Shown one piece after another: positions 23,855 through 57,574 of a stretch of 64,000 nucleotides of DNA. The position numbers and the translations under genes were made by a program. How positions within the stretch are numbered: the first letter of the stretch is position 1; every line of letters starts with the position of its first letter. Origin of the DNA: Cristatella mucedo (taxonomy: Eukaryota; Bryozoa; Phylactolaemata; Cristatellidae); NCBI GenBank assembly GCA_009760855.2, contig WPIO01000139.1:731001-795000 (forward strand), given 5' to 3'. Under the pieces are notes generated by a model. It made no database searches. It was given only the letters and a program-made list of their open reading frames with translations, and was not told where the DNA came from.

Positions 23855-24089
23855 ATGCTAATTTCATTAATTGATTTACGCGCATGCTGGCAGTAGTTAG
23901 ATTGTAAAAGTTAGCAACCGCGTTAGCCCGATTTGAGAGTGCGCTAGGGGTATTTCATTTTGAGGGTGATGTATCGGTATTAGGCTCTTGAAATCAGCGG
24001 AGCCTGCCTGCACATTCGATTCTAGGAGACACTCACTGCCAAGTACGGCTGCGCACCGTGTACTACGCAGTCGTCATCGATAGTGACCG

Positions 24090-24800
24090 ATAGTGGACTC
24101 AGCAGCTCAGCGTACTGCACTAACCTATACGACTACTCACATTTTCTCGGCCGTATACCCCAGCAAGAACATTGAACTATCGGATTGCTCTACATTGCTC
24201 CGCCTTGCCAACGGCACTGGTCGATTTGAGGCTATCTGTGGCTGCCTTTATCGCTCGCCGCCTCATGACTCGATTATTGTATGCCGAGCTCGTAGTGTCC
24301 CATAAACAGCGACTCTTGTGAAACGCATTGATTATTTCGCTGGCCCATCCACCCTTAACCAAGAAGCGTGCCCGATCTAGCAGCGGCTGGCTACCCAATT
24401 AACTGCCAGCTGTGAGGTTAATCCATCTCGAGATCAGACACGCCCGAAGCCACATCCGTTCGGTCGTGGCAGACGAAGCGCACTTCTCTCCAACCGCCTG
24501 GGCTACGCGGAATCCCAGCATTCTCTGCCGGCCGTTCGGCCTGGTTGGACCTCTTCTTCCTTCTCCTACGGCGGCGCAATAAATAGTCAATAACCAGCCA
24601 CGAACACGCCCACCACTCTTGATGGCGCTTCTGATTGGTCGTTTGCCTAGCATCGCCTTTGCCGTAAAGTAGAACCGCGTTCGGAGCGCTCTTGCTGACC
24701 ACCTATGCTTCTCATTTTCACTTTGTAGCTTGAGATGATGTCTTTGAGCTACAATATGGACACCAAAAGCCGCTAAGGCTTTGAGTACATCTTTTTAGAG
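24090..24800 (+). mobile_element. Possible LINE B-like remnant
   Basis: 24,220-24,270 translates to RFEAICGCLYRSPPHDS, reminiscent of the 'cvYRpP' block of LINE endonucleases. The end at 24,700-24,800 (gcttctcattttcactttgt ... caccaaaagccgctaaggct) matches the LINE B 3' tail. The middle is not aligned, so this may be two separate fragments. Confidence 0.4.
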
Positions 24801-26118
24801 AAAACTTTCCAGAGTAAACACGCTTAGTTCTCGTGGCTTTCTGGAGTCACAGACGAAGTTGAATTGCGTAGTCGTGGACATCAAGTATTGGCTGTCTGTG
24901 CCCATTGTTTTTTCGGCAAGTGCTTTCGCATCCCCCCTGCTGGCCTCTGATTATGGTACGTCGTTCTCACGTAGTCCACGCTCGCCATCTACCCTACCAG
25001 CACGGTGTCGCTTATGCATAGAGCCAGCTCACTTTATGCCACGGGCTCAGCGCCTATAGCAGATTTTTCAACATCACCAATGTCTGCTCCTATTTACAGT
25101 AATTAAAAGTGTATTGTAGCTATTAAAATTTTTTGTACAGCGTTTAGGGGTTGTTTATCTTTTGGTTAACAGCTTGCGAATCACGGATTAGATTTCGTAT
25201 GTTTTGGATTTGGAGTTTTGAGTTTGCGGTTTGCGGTTTTAGAGTTCTTTGCCCTTTCCTGTTCAGGGAGTAACACTTTAAGCAGATAAGATATCTAAAA
25301 ATGTGCTTATGAAAAGTAAATATAAACAGACGCTAGACATCATGTTGAACAGTCTGCTTTTGGGATTGCGCTCGTAGCAAAAAGTGACCTGGTGAAATGT
25401 ATACAAAACACCGCATTAGATCATCTACCATTACGCTGCGTAGAAGTTGCATAGACTTTTTTATAGGCAATAAGTGTAATCTTAAAATCGCATAATATTC
25501 AAAAATATGGAAGCGATCCTAATTTCCCAAAATTTGCTCTTGTGAGTATGAATAGGGAAACTGCTAATTTTGCATAATGGACGCTTGAAAGTGTCGGATA
25601 GGCATTCATGCACAAGCTATCCCAGATTTATGCTGTCAATCATTACCTGTCCTGATTACCCCGCACCAGCGCCTTCGAAGACGACAGCCGTCTTTAGAAA
25701 AGAGCAAAAAGTCAGACAGCGAGGAATACGTTGTTGATCCAGAAGATAGTTTCCGATGTTGAGCGTACAGGAGGTAAAGCCATGCCATCGCAACCAAAAA
25801 TACTTCAATGACCTTATCAGAGATCTTGGTTTTGATCAATCAAATGCCGAGCAATTTATGTATAGGCTGGATTTCTGGAGCTTTTTATGAATGCGTTCAA
25901 GTTGCAGGTCAGTCAGAGTAGCCAGGATTTCTTCAGCTTCTGGACTCGTAAGTTTGACCACGCTTCTACAAGAATGTGACTCATGCAGGAGCCTCAAAGC
26001 CGCATGCTCATAGTTTCTCCTATTTTAAAAAGACTGCTGACTCGCTTAGACCATGTGCCCACTGAACTACTCCATGAGCACATGTATTTGTTGTTACCCT
26101 AAATACCGAATACAATAA
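24801..26118. other. No recognisable gene
   Basis: AT-leaning sequence. A short G+T-rich imperfect repeat (gtttgcggtttgcggtttta) lies at about 25,222-25,242. Confidence 0.4.
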
Positions 26119-26190
26119 ACAGAATAAAAGTAATACGTTGTTTGCATAGCGCCCTAAGAGAAATCAGTCTCAACACTTGCGCTTTACGAC
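26119..26190 (-). repeat. LINE A 3' tail fragment
   Basis: gtttgcatagcgccctaaga followed by gaaatcagtctc and gcgctttac, the LINE A tail on the minus strand. Confidence 0.5.
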
Positions 26191-26329
26191 TAGCGGCCAC
26201 GAAAATGTTCGAAGCCTAAGATGCAGTTGCTGCATCCTTCAAAACGGCGGTAAGCCATAAGCCCACTCATTAGGAAGGCAATACTAGAGTAATAATACTT
26301 ACTCAAGTCTCTCACGGCTGTTCCTATCA

Positions 26330-27320
26330 AAGATACAGAGATGAGCAATGTAAGACCAGTTAAATTTCTTAGATCAAAACTTTAAACCGAATAAGTAGGG
26401 CTTAGTAGAGCTAGAAAGCTAACAGTTAGCAGGGTTACGAAAGTAAAATGACTTTCTCAGGAATGATAGCTTGGCTAGAATATATCATGCTTGTTTTTCT
26501 GGGGGTTTTAGCAGCGTTTGATACCATCGATCTTTAAGTTCTTCTTGAGCGCTAATCTTCTCGCTTAAGCATCGCTGGAACTGCAATGCAACTCTATAGA
26601 TCGTATCTCAGCCGGAGAATGCAGAGCATTGATGTCATTTGGCAGCCGTCAGCCGAGGAGCCTCTGAAGTACCACAATAATCGATGCTTGATCCATCTTC
26701 TCGTAATTGCTATTCTCTCTTTTTATAATTAAATAAATAAAATTCATTTATATAGCGCCCCAAGAGAATTTAATCTCTATTCAGGCTCTTCACATATGCC
26801 TCGGGGCTCGAGCCCACGACCTCACCCAGACGTTGGTCGGGGCGAGCACCTTAACCGCTAGACCAAACCAGCTCGGCATCTTTTCAATGTAATCTCGAGG
26901 CACAAAATAGCCTGTCATCTGTATGCAGATGACACACATTTGTACTTATGGTTTGATCCCTCAACGCCTTCCAGCACATTCAACTCTCCTAACTCATAGT
27001 TTTATTTGCGGCCGACGTTCACACTTGGGTGGCGGCAATATTTCCTAAATTGTTTAACAATAAAAATAAAACCTACGTACGAGTCATGGGCACACCTGGT
27101 GCTCCTTAAAAATTGTTAACCTCAGCCTAAAAATGGTCTTGGTCAGTGTATCTTAAGTAGCACCTGCCCGCAATCTGGGTGCATTGTTTTAAGTAACCTT
27201 GCATTAGAAAAGTACATCAGATCCACGCTCAAGACTTTCTACTTTCAGCTAAGTAACGTAGCTAAAACTCGGCGAACCTTAGGCAGGGAGACTACTTCTA
27301 AGTTGATAGTATGAATATAA
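26330..27320 (+). mobile_element. Decayed LINE A copy spanning the RT core, with nested SINE
   Basis: Plus-strand blocks: LAAFDTIDL near 26,512-26,538, SSRLSIAGTAMQ, SYLSRRMQSIDV, then after the SINE CHLYADDTHLYLWFDPS near 26,910-26,962. The YADD box is preserved but the frame is broken repeatedly. Confidence 0.75.
26739..26877 (-). repeat. SINE A copy inside LINE A
   Basis: Well-preserved minus-strand SINE. The head has tttggtctagcggttaaggt (A box region) and ggctcgagccc (B box region), followed by catatgtgaagagcctgaat and a tail agagattaaattctcttggg, gcgctatataa. Confidence 0.85.
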
Positions 27321-27960
27321 ATAACCACGAGTCGTTCTGATAGGAGCCGTAAGAGGATTAAATCTCCATCAAGGTGCTTTTGAACATAGGGCAAGAGAAT
27401 AAATAGCCAAGGGTTAGTGACATGCCATTATCAATAATATAAAAGTAAGCATGAAGGCATTAGTGGCCACCACAGGGAGCCACTTCACCATGACCAGCAC
27501 TTTACTAGGATGAAGAAAAGGCAGATCGGAGCAGATGTTGCACAATTTTTGCCGTAGCTTACATGAAGGCTCCATGGCCCGGTTGGCTGAGCTAGTTTCA
27601 CTACCATTCCGTTAGCCACCATAGCAGACCGCGTTGCTGCTGCAACTTTCTCTCGCACCTCTCGTTTCTCAGCATCTGGTCGACCCAATTTTACCTCTGA
27701 CACAAGTAAATACTTTGGCGATTTGACTTTCAGTTCGTGGGCAACGAAAGCTTGAAGCACACTTTTAGCTCCTGTAACTGCCTACGATGACTATTGATTC
27801 ACTCAAAATAATTTCATACGCGATCTTGTAGCCTTTCGCGCTCCCAAAGGTAATACAATTCATTTAAATCACATCCATTTAAATCACATTTGCACTTACA
27901 CAAAATTAGGCAGTATTTTTATTCGTACAGATAATCTTAATAGTTCTTTATTCTACCTTT
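27321..27960. other. No recognised gene; one unassigned minus-strand ORF
   Basis: A minus-strand frame at 27,485-27,760 (91 codons) contains a Lys/Glu-rich stretch, EKREVREKVAAATRSA, that looks more protein-like than its surroundings, but no family was recognised. A LINE A-like tail remnant may lie at 27,325-27,400. Confidence 0.3.
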
Positions 27961-28633
27961 ATAATAATAATAATAATAATAATGCACTTGATAAAGCGCC
28001 CTCAGAGAACTTAATCTCTTTCTAGGCGCTTTACATTTGCTGCAAAGGGAAATGCAATTGGATGGTAAGTAAAATCATGCTTGAAAAACAAACAAGATGA
28101 ATAACATGGTTAGGGGTGATATGCACAGGGTCGGCATGCAAATGTGGTTAGTGGCAGCATGCACAGTGTCAGCACGCATAAGCACGTGAAAGACGAATCA
28201 CAGGGACCCACTAAATGCTGTCCTAAATAGGTGTGTTTTTTAAGTTCCTTTTAAATGTGGTCAGGTCAGGGGATGTTCTGACGCAGGTCGGAAGGGAGTT
28301 CCCGGCGTTGGGAGCATGCGAACTAAATGCACGGTCTCCAAAGGATTCAAGGTTTGCACGAGGTATTTCTAGACTTTTGGATTCCGAAAAGCGGATGGTA
28401 CAATGCTTGGCCTGATGGGGGAGTATGTCGGAGAGATAGGCTGGAGCCAAACAATGAAGGGACTTAAAAGTGAGCGACAAAACCTTGAAGTCAATCCGTT
28501 GCTTGACTGGCAGCCAGTGCAGGTCGGCGAGAAGTGGAGTAATGTGGCAACTGCGACGCTCAAGACAGACAAGCCTAGCTGCAGAGCTTTGCACCAGCTG
28601 CAATCGCCTGATCGCACATGCTGGTAGGCCAGT
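27961..28633 (-). mobile_element. 5'-truncated LINE A, copy 1 of head-to-tail array
   Basis: (ATA)n tail at 27,961-27,983, then the 3' UTR and RT C-terminus with a 126-codon open frame (28,603 to 28,223). This includes LQLVQSSAARLVCLERRSC and PLLADLHWLPVKQRIDFK. Its 5' end abuts the TAA tail of copy 2. Confidence 0.9.
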
Positions 28634-30840
28634 AATAATAATAATAATAATAATAATATTGCACTTGATAAAGCGCCCTCAGAGAACTTAATCTCTTTCT
28701 AGGCGCTTTACATTTGCTGCAAAGTGATACGCAATAGAATAGTAAGTAAAATCATGCTTGAAAAACAAACAAAATGAATAACATGGTTAGGGGTTACATG
28801 CACTGGGTCAGCATGCAAATGTGGTTAGTGGCAGAATGAACAGTGTCAGCACGCATAAGCACATCGAGGACGAATCACAAGGACCCACTAAACGCTGTCC
28901 TAAATAGGTATGTTTTTAAGTTTCTTTTAAATGTGGTCAGGTCAGGGGATGTTCTGATGCAGGTCGGGAGGGAGTTCCAGGCTGTGGGAGCATACGAGCT
29001 AAATGCACGGTCTCCAAAGGATTTAAGGTTTGCACGAGGTATTTCTAGACTGTTGGATTCCGAAAAGCAGATGGTACGATGCTTGGCCTGATTGGGGAGT
29101 ATATCTGACAGATAGGCTGGAGCCATAGAATGAAGAGACCTAAAAGTGAGCGACAAAACCTTGAAGTCAATCCGTTGCTTGACTGGTAGCCAGTGCAGGT
29201 CGGCGAGAAGTGGAGTAATGTGGCAACTGCGCCGCTCACGACAGACAAGCCTAGCTGCAGAGTTTTGCACCAGCTGCAATCGCCTGATCGCACATGCTGG
29301 TAGGCCAGTAAGCAGTGAGTTGCAGAAGTCGAGACGAGATGTCACGAATGCATGGACCAACTTGGACATGGTATCCTTATCTAAACAAGCCCTAATTTTA
29401 GCAATGTTATGAAGCTGAAAATAGGCTGATTTGACTGTGGAGCTGATGTTGTCGTCTAACGAGAGGTCGCTTTGGAATATGACACCTAGATTTCGAGCTG
29501 ATGCAACTGGAGATATGCTGGCAGAGCCAATTTTGAAAGTCAGCCTTTCCAATTTCTGAATAACACTAGGTTTGCCCATAACTAGTAAGTTAGTTTTATC
29601 ATCGTTAAGTTTTAGAAAATTTGCTGCCATCCTTGTGCGGATGTCATCAATGCATGCAGCTAGTGAGTTTAGAGAATTTGAGGTGCTCGAAAGATGTAAG
29701 GGATCAAAGCAAAGGTACAACTGAGTGTCATCTGCATAGAAGTGAAAGCCTAGATTGTGCTTGGCAATCACATCAGCAAGAGGCAGAGTATAAGCCGTGA
29801 AAAGAACCGGACCTAGCACTGAGCCCTGAGGTACTCCATATTTCAGAGGTACTTCAGATGATCTTTGTCCATTCACGTCAATACTCTGGAGTCTCCCACT
29901 GAGATAGGACCTGAAGCACTGCAGAGCAGTGCCAGTGATGCCCAGGCGAGATGAGAGGCGCTCTAGAAGAACTTTGTGATCGATGGTATCAAAAGCTGCC
30001 GAAAGATCAAGCAAAACAAGCAGAGACACTCTACCCATGTCTGCATTCCTAAGTAGGTCGTTGTATACCCGAAGCAATGCTGACTCTGTGGAGTGATTAG
30101 CTCTAAAGCCGGACTGGAACTTACTTGCAAGGTGTGAGGTTTCGATATATGAGTTCAGCTGATCTGTCACGACCCGTTCCAGTGTCTTTGATAGGAATGG
30201 TAGAAGGGAGACTGGGCGGTAGTTGCTCAAGTTCTCTTGGTCTAGTGTTGCTTTCTTGAGAAGAGACCTGACTACAGCTTTTTTGAAAGGTGCTGGGACA
30301 TGACCTGAGGCTAATGACATATTAATGATGTTAGTTATGCATGGCAGCAGCAGATCAATGCAACGTAGGAGCAGGACAGTGAGAATAGGGTCTTTGAAAA
30401 AACTAAGCAGTAAACAACTAAGGTGGGTGTCATATCGCAAGTATTCGCTAAGATTGATAATTTTTTACTGTAGATCTCTTTCCACAAATTTTGTCTTTCG
30501 TCTGTTCTAAAGCGTACATCGTTTCAGTGCACCTACGATTGACAGCATAAGGAAAAATAAGGAGCTTAGAAATAATACTGACTCATCCATGTCTTGAGAA
30601 AGTTTCCAGCTAGAAAATTCGGTACGACGTTTCTGAGCATCTCCTGCTATTTGTGAGTCGGATCTTTCCTTATGTTGTATTTGATTAGCAAAAATCTTCT
30701 GATAGTGACAGTTCTAAATTAGTTTTCGAGACTCAGTTAATGCTAATAACTCAACTGATGTAGAGCATCAAGCCCAGATCGAGAAATTTTGGAAGATAGC
30801 GAGAAATTTTAAGGTCATCCAGGAATGAGAGCCCCTTCAA
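28634..30840 (-). mobile_element. LINE A (L2/CR1-like non-LTR retrotransposon), best-preserved copy
   Basis: It starts at a (TAA)n tail at 28,634-28,660 and the conserved 3' end (gcgccctcagagaacttaat, ctctttctaggcgctttaca). Beyond the intact RT ORF, 30,441-30,840 reads as degenerate linker. No endonuclease domain is recognisable, so the copy is 5'-truncated or decayed upstream. Confidence 0.93.
28875..30440 (-). CDS. LINE A reverse transcriptase, uninterrupted 521-codon ORF
   Basis: Reverse transcriptase of an L2/CR1-like (jockey superfamily) retrotransposon. It copies the element's RNA at the nicked target. Visible motifs: NYRPVSLLPFLSKTLE (residues 73-88), GFRANHSTESAL (111-122), LDLSAAFDTIDH with the catalytic Asp (144-155), GVPQGSVLGPVLF (202-214) and FHFYADDTQLYL with the YADD box (232-243). 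The family C-terminus follows (LADLHWLPVKQRIDFKVLSL, FGDRAFSSYAPTAWNSLPT). The first Met is arbitrary, since a full ORF2 would begin upstream with an endonuclease that is not seen. Intactness suggests fairly recent activity of the family. Confidence 0.93.
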   Translation of the reverse strand: MRYDTHLSCLLLSFFKDPILTVLLLRCIDLLLPCITNIINMSLASGHVPAPFKKAVVRSLLKKATLDQENLSNYRPVSLLPFLSKTLERVVTDQLNSYIETSHLASKFQSGFRANHSTESALLRVYNDLLRNADMGRVSLLVLLDLSAAFDTIDHKVLLERLSSRLGITGTALQCFRSYLSGRLQSIDVNGQRSSEVPLKYGVPQGSVLGPVLFTAYTLPLADVIAKHNLGFHFYADDTQLYLCFDPLHLSSTSNSLNSLAACIDDIRTRMAANFLKLNDDKTNLLVMGKPSVIQKLERLTFKIGSASISPVASARNLGVIFQSDLSLDDNISSTVKSAYFQLHNIAKIRACLDKDTMSKLVHAFVTSRLDFCNSLLTGLPACAIRRLQLVQNSAARLVCRERRSCHITPLLADLHWLPVKQRIDFKVLSLTFRSLHSMAPAYLSDILPNQAKHRTICFSESNSLEIPRANLKSFGDRAFSSYAPTAWNSLPTCIRTSPDLTTFKRNLKTYLFRTAFSGSL

Positions 30841-31735
30841 TAATAATAATAATAATAATAATAACAATAATAATAATAGTAATAAACTTGGTATAGCACC
30901 ATCAGAGAACTTAATCTCTTTCTTGGCATTTTACAGTTGCTACAAAGGAAGCACTATCGAATGGTTAGTGGTCGCATGCTGAATACGCAACAATAATAAC
31001 AAGGTTAGGGGTGACATGCACAGGGTCAGCATGCAAGTATCGTTAGTGGCAGCGTGCAGAGTGGCAGCGTGCAGAATGTCAGCGCGAGTAAGCACATACA
31101 AGACGAATCACAGGGATCCACAAAATGCTGTCATAAATTAGTTTACTTATAGATGTAGAAAAGTCAGGAGATGTCGTGACGCAGGTCGGGAGTGAGTTTC
31201 ATTCTTCGGGAGCATGCGAACTAAAGGCACGGTCTCCAAAAGATTTGAGATTTATACGAGGTTTGGGTAAACAGTTAGATTTCGAAAAGCGGGTGGTAAG
31301 ATGCTTAGCTAGGTGGGGGACTAGATCTGATAGGTAGGAAAAAGCCAAAACGAGTGAACGGACCAAAAAGTAAGTGAAAATAAGTGGAAAAACATTGAAG
31401 TTGGTACGTTGCTTGATTGGGAGCTTGTGCAGGTTGGTGAGAAGCGGTGAGATTCGGCAACTGCGACGCTCACGACAGACAAGCCTAGCTGCAGAGTTTT
31501 GCACCAGCTGTAATTGTCTGATTGCACAGGCAGCTAGACTAGCAAGCACTGAGTTACATAAGTCGAGTAGGGATGTCACAAATGCATGGACCAATTTAGA
31601 TGTGGTATCCTTGTCTAAACAAGCCCGAATTTTAGCTATGTTATGTAGCTGGAAGTAAGCAGACTTAACAGTCGAGCTCATGTAGTCATCTAAAGAAAGG
31701 TCACTTTGGAACATAACAATTAGATTGGGTCTGCT
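30841..31735 (-). mobile_element. 5'-truncated LINE A, copy 3 of array
   Basis: Begins with an imperfect (TAA)n tail at 30,841-30,885. The RT C-terminus lies in a 171-codon frame (31,714 to 31,199) with FQSDLSLDDYMSSTVKSAYF and ARLVCRERRSCRISPLLTNL. It ends at about 31,730, where similarity to copy 2 stops. Confidence 0.9.
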
Positions 31736-32560
31736 AAGCTTCTGGGAGAAGGGACCGGCTTTTAGCTGCCCGTGCCAGCGGCTGATAATGTTCCGTAGAC
31801 GGCGACTGTTTCCCTAGCACATTACTTTCCGCACGCATGATGGCTTCAAGCGAGAGGCTGGGCTATGGAAGGAAAATGATATATTTCTTTCTGGCAGCCG
31901 GCAGAAAACTAGCTGCTCACTGTGCGTACGTTATTCAACTCTAGTATAAATAGGAAGCAGAATTCCTATTTTGGCCTTGGGTACAAAGTGTGTTTTTCCA
32001 ATCTCTAATGACTAGAGTAAAATAAGACAGCTATGGTTACACAAAAAATCTGCTTCTGTGGTCAGAGCAGATTTGAAAGTCTCCAGTTTTGCTGTTAGGC
32101 TCTGTACGGAAATCAGATTCCCACATACAGCACGCGCTGTGAGGCATATTAATTTAACAGTGCAGGTGCCTTAACCTAACGTTTTTATCACCGCAGAATA
32201 TGAGAACAGTGAACAGCCATATTTGATTAACACGGCGGCAAGAGTTTGCGTGCATTTAGTAGATGCATTTATCTATGGGTACGGACAATTTATCACGACA
32301 AGGGAAAAACGTCGTCCATGAATGCGTCAGAAAGACGTGTGAAGCCTGCAAAACATACTTTGACATAGTTGTCAGTGATCGAAAAAAGCCCACGGTGCCT
32401 CAGTTTCCATGTGAGCACTACAAGGGAAATCTGAAAGGTAAAATCTTCAAGGTAAAGTGAACCATTGCTCCTCGCTAGATGGAGTTGCTGACACAATATC
32501 AGGTAATATGTAACACATCGCTATTTTATTTACATGAATCCAACATGTTTACATGCTGAT
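31736..32560. other. No recognised gene
   Basis: A 65-codon plus frame at 32,263-32,460 has a CVRKTCEAC cluster and a basic C-terminus. It might be a fragment of a zinc-binding protein, but nothing was recognised. Confidence 0.3.
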
Positions 32561-32565
32561 ACAAG

Positions 32566-32662
32566 AAAGAAATTCACAAATGCCACGGGACTCAAGCCCA
32601 TGACCTCTGCCAGACCTTGGTCCCCGGGGCGCTAACCTTAATCACTGGGACAAACCAGCCTT
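32566..32662 (-). repeat. SINE A head fragment
   Basis: Minus-strand head from gtttgtcccagtgattaagg to ggtcatgggcttgagtcccg. It lacks the LINE-like tail. Confidence 0.65.
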
Positions 32663-33837
32663 TCATTTTATATCCCCAAATTCCTTCATCTTTCGCTCCG
32701 GTGCGGCACTGCCCTGAGCTCCCGTCTCCACTCCTTCAGGAGGGATTAACCATCTCCAAGAGAGCGGCTGAGGAGAGACCGCCGTACTACACCATCAAAG
32801 AGACCTTAGCGATCCGATCCTTGAGGTTCCATAGTCCTACCAAATCCGATGCTGAGCTGCTGACATCTAGGCTCAAGGAGTGGAATCGGTTGGATAAAAG
32901 TAAAGTGTGAAAGCAATATATCAGAGAAAGCGTCACCGATAGCTTTACAGCTTGAAATTTAATAGGATTTAGGTTAAAAGTTAAAAGTTACTTACACATA
33001 TGGTACCTTGGGTTAATTTTTCCATGAGGGACCTCGTAAGTCAAATTACTCGTATTTCAAATAATCCATTTTCCCATTAAAATGAATTTAAATGCCATTA
33101 ATCTTTTACCAACCCACCCAAAAAACGCAGTTTTTCTTTACTTTTGCGCGTTCAAGCACAACAGTGGCTCGCTCGATTCGGTCGTGGGATCGAGCCGCCA
33201 AGCCTTTGCTTGCCTTCACAACCGGGTCGTCGGGCGCCGTCTTGCAGCGGTACGTCTTTCGCTGCCCTACTTTTACTGGCCTGCGTTGCCACACTCAGTT
33301 CCTCTCTGTATCCTCTGTCTTGCGTCGCTGACGCACCCACTCGCACTCGTATACTTGAATTCAATTCCGTTGCAACCTCTTAAAGTGAACGAGTGTGGCA
33401 CCGGATGCAGTGCGGATGCTGCAGCGTGGTTCACTTCGACGTTCGCTGCGGCACCTAGCCGTATGGTATCTGAAGCTGGCACGTTGCCAGAAGTTTAGCT
33501 TTCAATTCAAAGCAAAAAATTGGCCGAGAGACAGCTCATATCTCCGTAAACTCATAAGTTGGGACACTCGAAAGTCAAGGTACCGCTGTAATTGGTATTC
33601 TTAATAACTAAATATGATCCACAAGACGCGACTTTGCAGTTTTCTCATTGCAAATTTTATATTTTCTAGTTAGTCACTGTCCTGTTCAATAAAGCTACGC
33701 TTTCAGGGAATAGTGGCCATTTGATTTACTTCAAAGATATTAGCAATACGTAGATAATGCTTACTTCCCATGTACGGAAATTGTGTAGCACAGTGAATAA
33801 TTCAAGCCTACCCGGCGATGCCAGCCCTAAGCTAAAA
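32663..33837. other. No recognised gene
   Basis: The plus frame ending at 32,910 includes ERPPYYTIKETLAIRSLRF and LTSRLKEWNRLDKSKV, which read like real protein, but no family was recognised and its start lies in SINE sequence. 33,150-33,480 is GC-richer with overlapping frames and no motif. Confidence 0.3.
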
Positions 33838-33980
33838 AAAGAATTCACTTGTATTGCGCCACAAGAAAACTTAATCTCTATTCAGGTGCTTCACATGTGC
33901 CACGGGGCTCGAGCCCGCGACCTCAGCCAGACCTTGGGCGGGGCGAGTGCCTTAACCGCTGGACCAAACCAGCTCGGCTA
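33838..33980 (-). repeat. SINE A copy, near complete
   Basis: Minus strand: gagctggtttggtccagcgg, ttaaggc, ctgaggtcgcgggctcgagc, gaagcacctgaatagagatt and aagttttcttgtggcgc. This gives the tRNA-like head, the body and the LINE A-like tail. Confidence 0.85.
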
Positions 33981-35089
33981 CCAACCGTTACCTTCCCCCA
34001 GAACAGTTTCTCTACCTAGGAGGTGGGAACTTTGTCCTCTCAAGGAAGTGAAGATACCGAAAGCCTGCTTGGGATCTACATCGGCCCAATTGGGCTCTTT
34101 TACAAGAATCTCCTAAAACGCCTTCAAGCCGAAAGCTGCGGTACTTCTCAGTAAGTAGCAGAGCTATCCCCTTTCACTGCGTACCTCTCCGAAAAATTCA
34201 GGTAGCATTGTTTTCACAAATCATGGTTTAAAGTTCGTTCTTTCAAATTCCTCGATGCAGCAAACAGTAGCAGTCCGGAGTTAGGCGGAGTTAGGCGCAA
34301 CGCATACGTGCTGTGCTGTTTGCAGCGTTGCCTGTATTGATAATGTAAGATCGGCCGTATGCCGAATCAGGCTTAAAAGCTGCGATGAGACGGAATTTTT
34401 TATATGATGCACAAATCATCGGGCGTGTGGTAGATCAAAATTCTGGCAAGGATGTCCACTCGTTAACGTCTAGGCAGCTCGGCCACGATCCTTTTTTCCA
34501 CCGGGTCATGAACGTGAGACATCGCGAATCTGGCCCTCAGCCTTCAGCTCTCAGGGCTCATTGAGATGCATTCAGAACTTATGTACAGGCCCTCTAGCGA
34601 TAGACCTAGAATCCCGACAATATCGGAAACTGCGACATGGAAACTTGGCTTAATTGAGCCCTAACGCCCCTCGCAGCACGGCCGCAGCATGTCGCCCCGC
34701 CCACAACTTGGGAGTGCCTGCGAGAAATCCGGTCTATTTCAGCAGATTATCTTGTGGACACAAAACGTTCCTATCAAATCTGAACCTTTAATGCCAATTT
34801 ATGCGATTTAATTACCCCAAGGTATTAAATCTGGGTTGATAGACGTAGTGAACGTAGCGTTCCGATCTATCCGAACACCGAGCCGAGTGTAACTCCGGAG
34901 TCCTCGGTTATGCTATGATTTGTGCGAGTGATGCCTTATGTCTCAACTAGAAGGCTGCTGCAACCCAGGCGAAGATGAATGCGAAAGTTAATTTTTTTTA
35001 TTCACCCTCCTCCCCCACCCCCTCCCACGCACCACCACCGTCGCGAGCTCAGAGAAGCGGTTACCAAGAAGCTGTATTCAGCGCCCCCT
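33981..35089. other. Upstream flank of TM9SF3, no other gene seen
   Basis: No recognisable coding sequence. Pyrimidine-rich just before the promoter (35,005-35,035). Confidence 0.4.
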
Positions 35090-35236
35090 GCCGGGAAACC
35101 ACCTATGACGTGGCGACGCCATATATACATATCCCCCTAAATGACAGCCCGACGTAGCAGTAGAATCGCGTTCATCTAGAGTGACTGCTCATCTCGGAAA
35201 GTGGAGCTACATTGAGAATTAGCGAAAGGTTGGAAA
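35090..35236 (+). promoter_or_regulatory. Probable TM9SF3 core promoter and 5' UTR
   Basis: TGACGTGG lies at 35106-35113 and the overlapping ACGTGGC at 35108-35114. A TATA-like tract (catatatacatat) follows at about 35119-35132, so transcription might start near 35155 with a leader of roughly 80 nt. ACGTGGC is the Golgi-stress element core and TGACGTGG a UPR-type site in vertebrates; function here is inferred from position and from the Golgi role of the gene. Cytosine-rich sequence lies just upstream. Confidence 0.5.
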
Positions 35237-57574
<22,338 letters not shown>

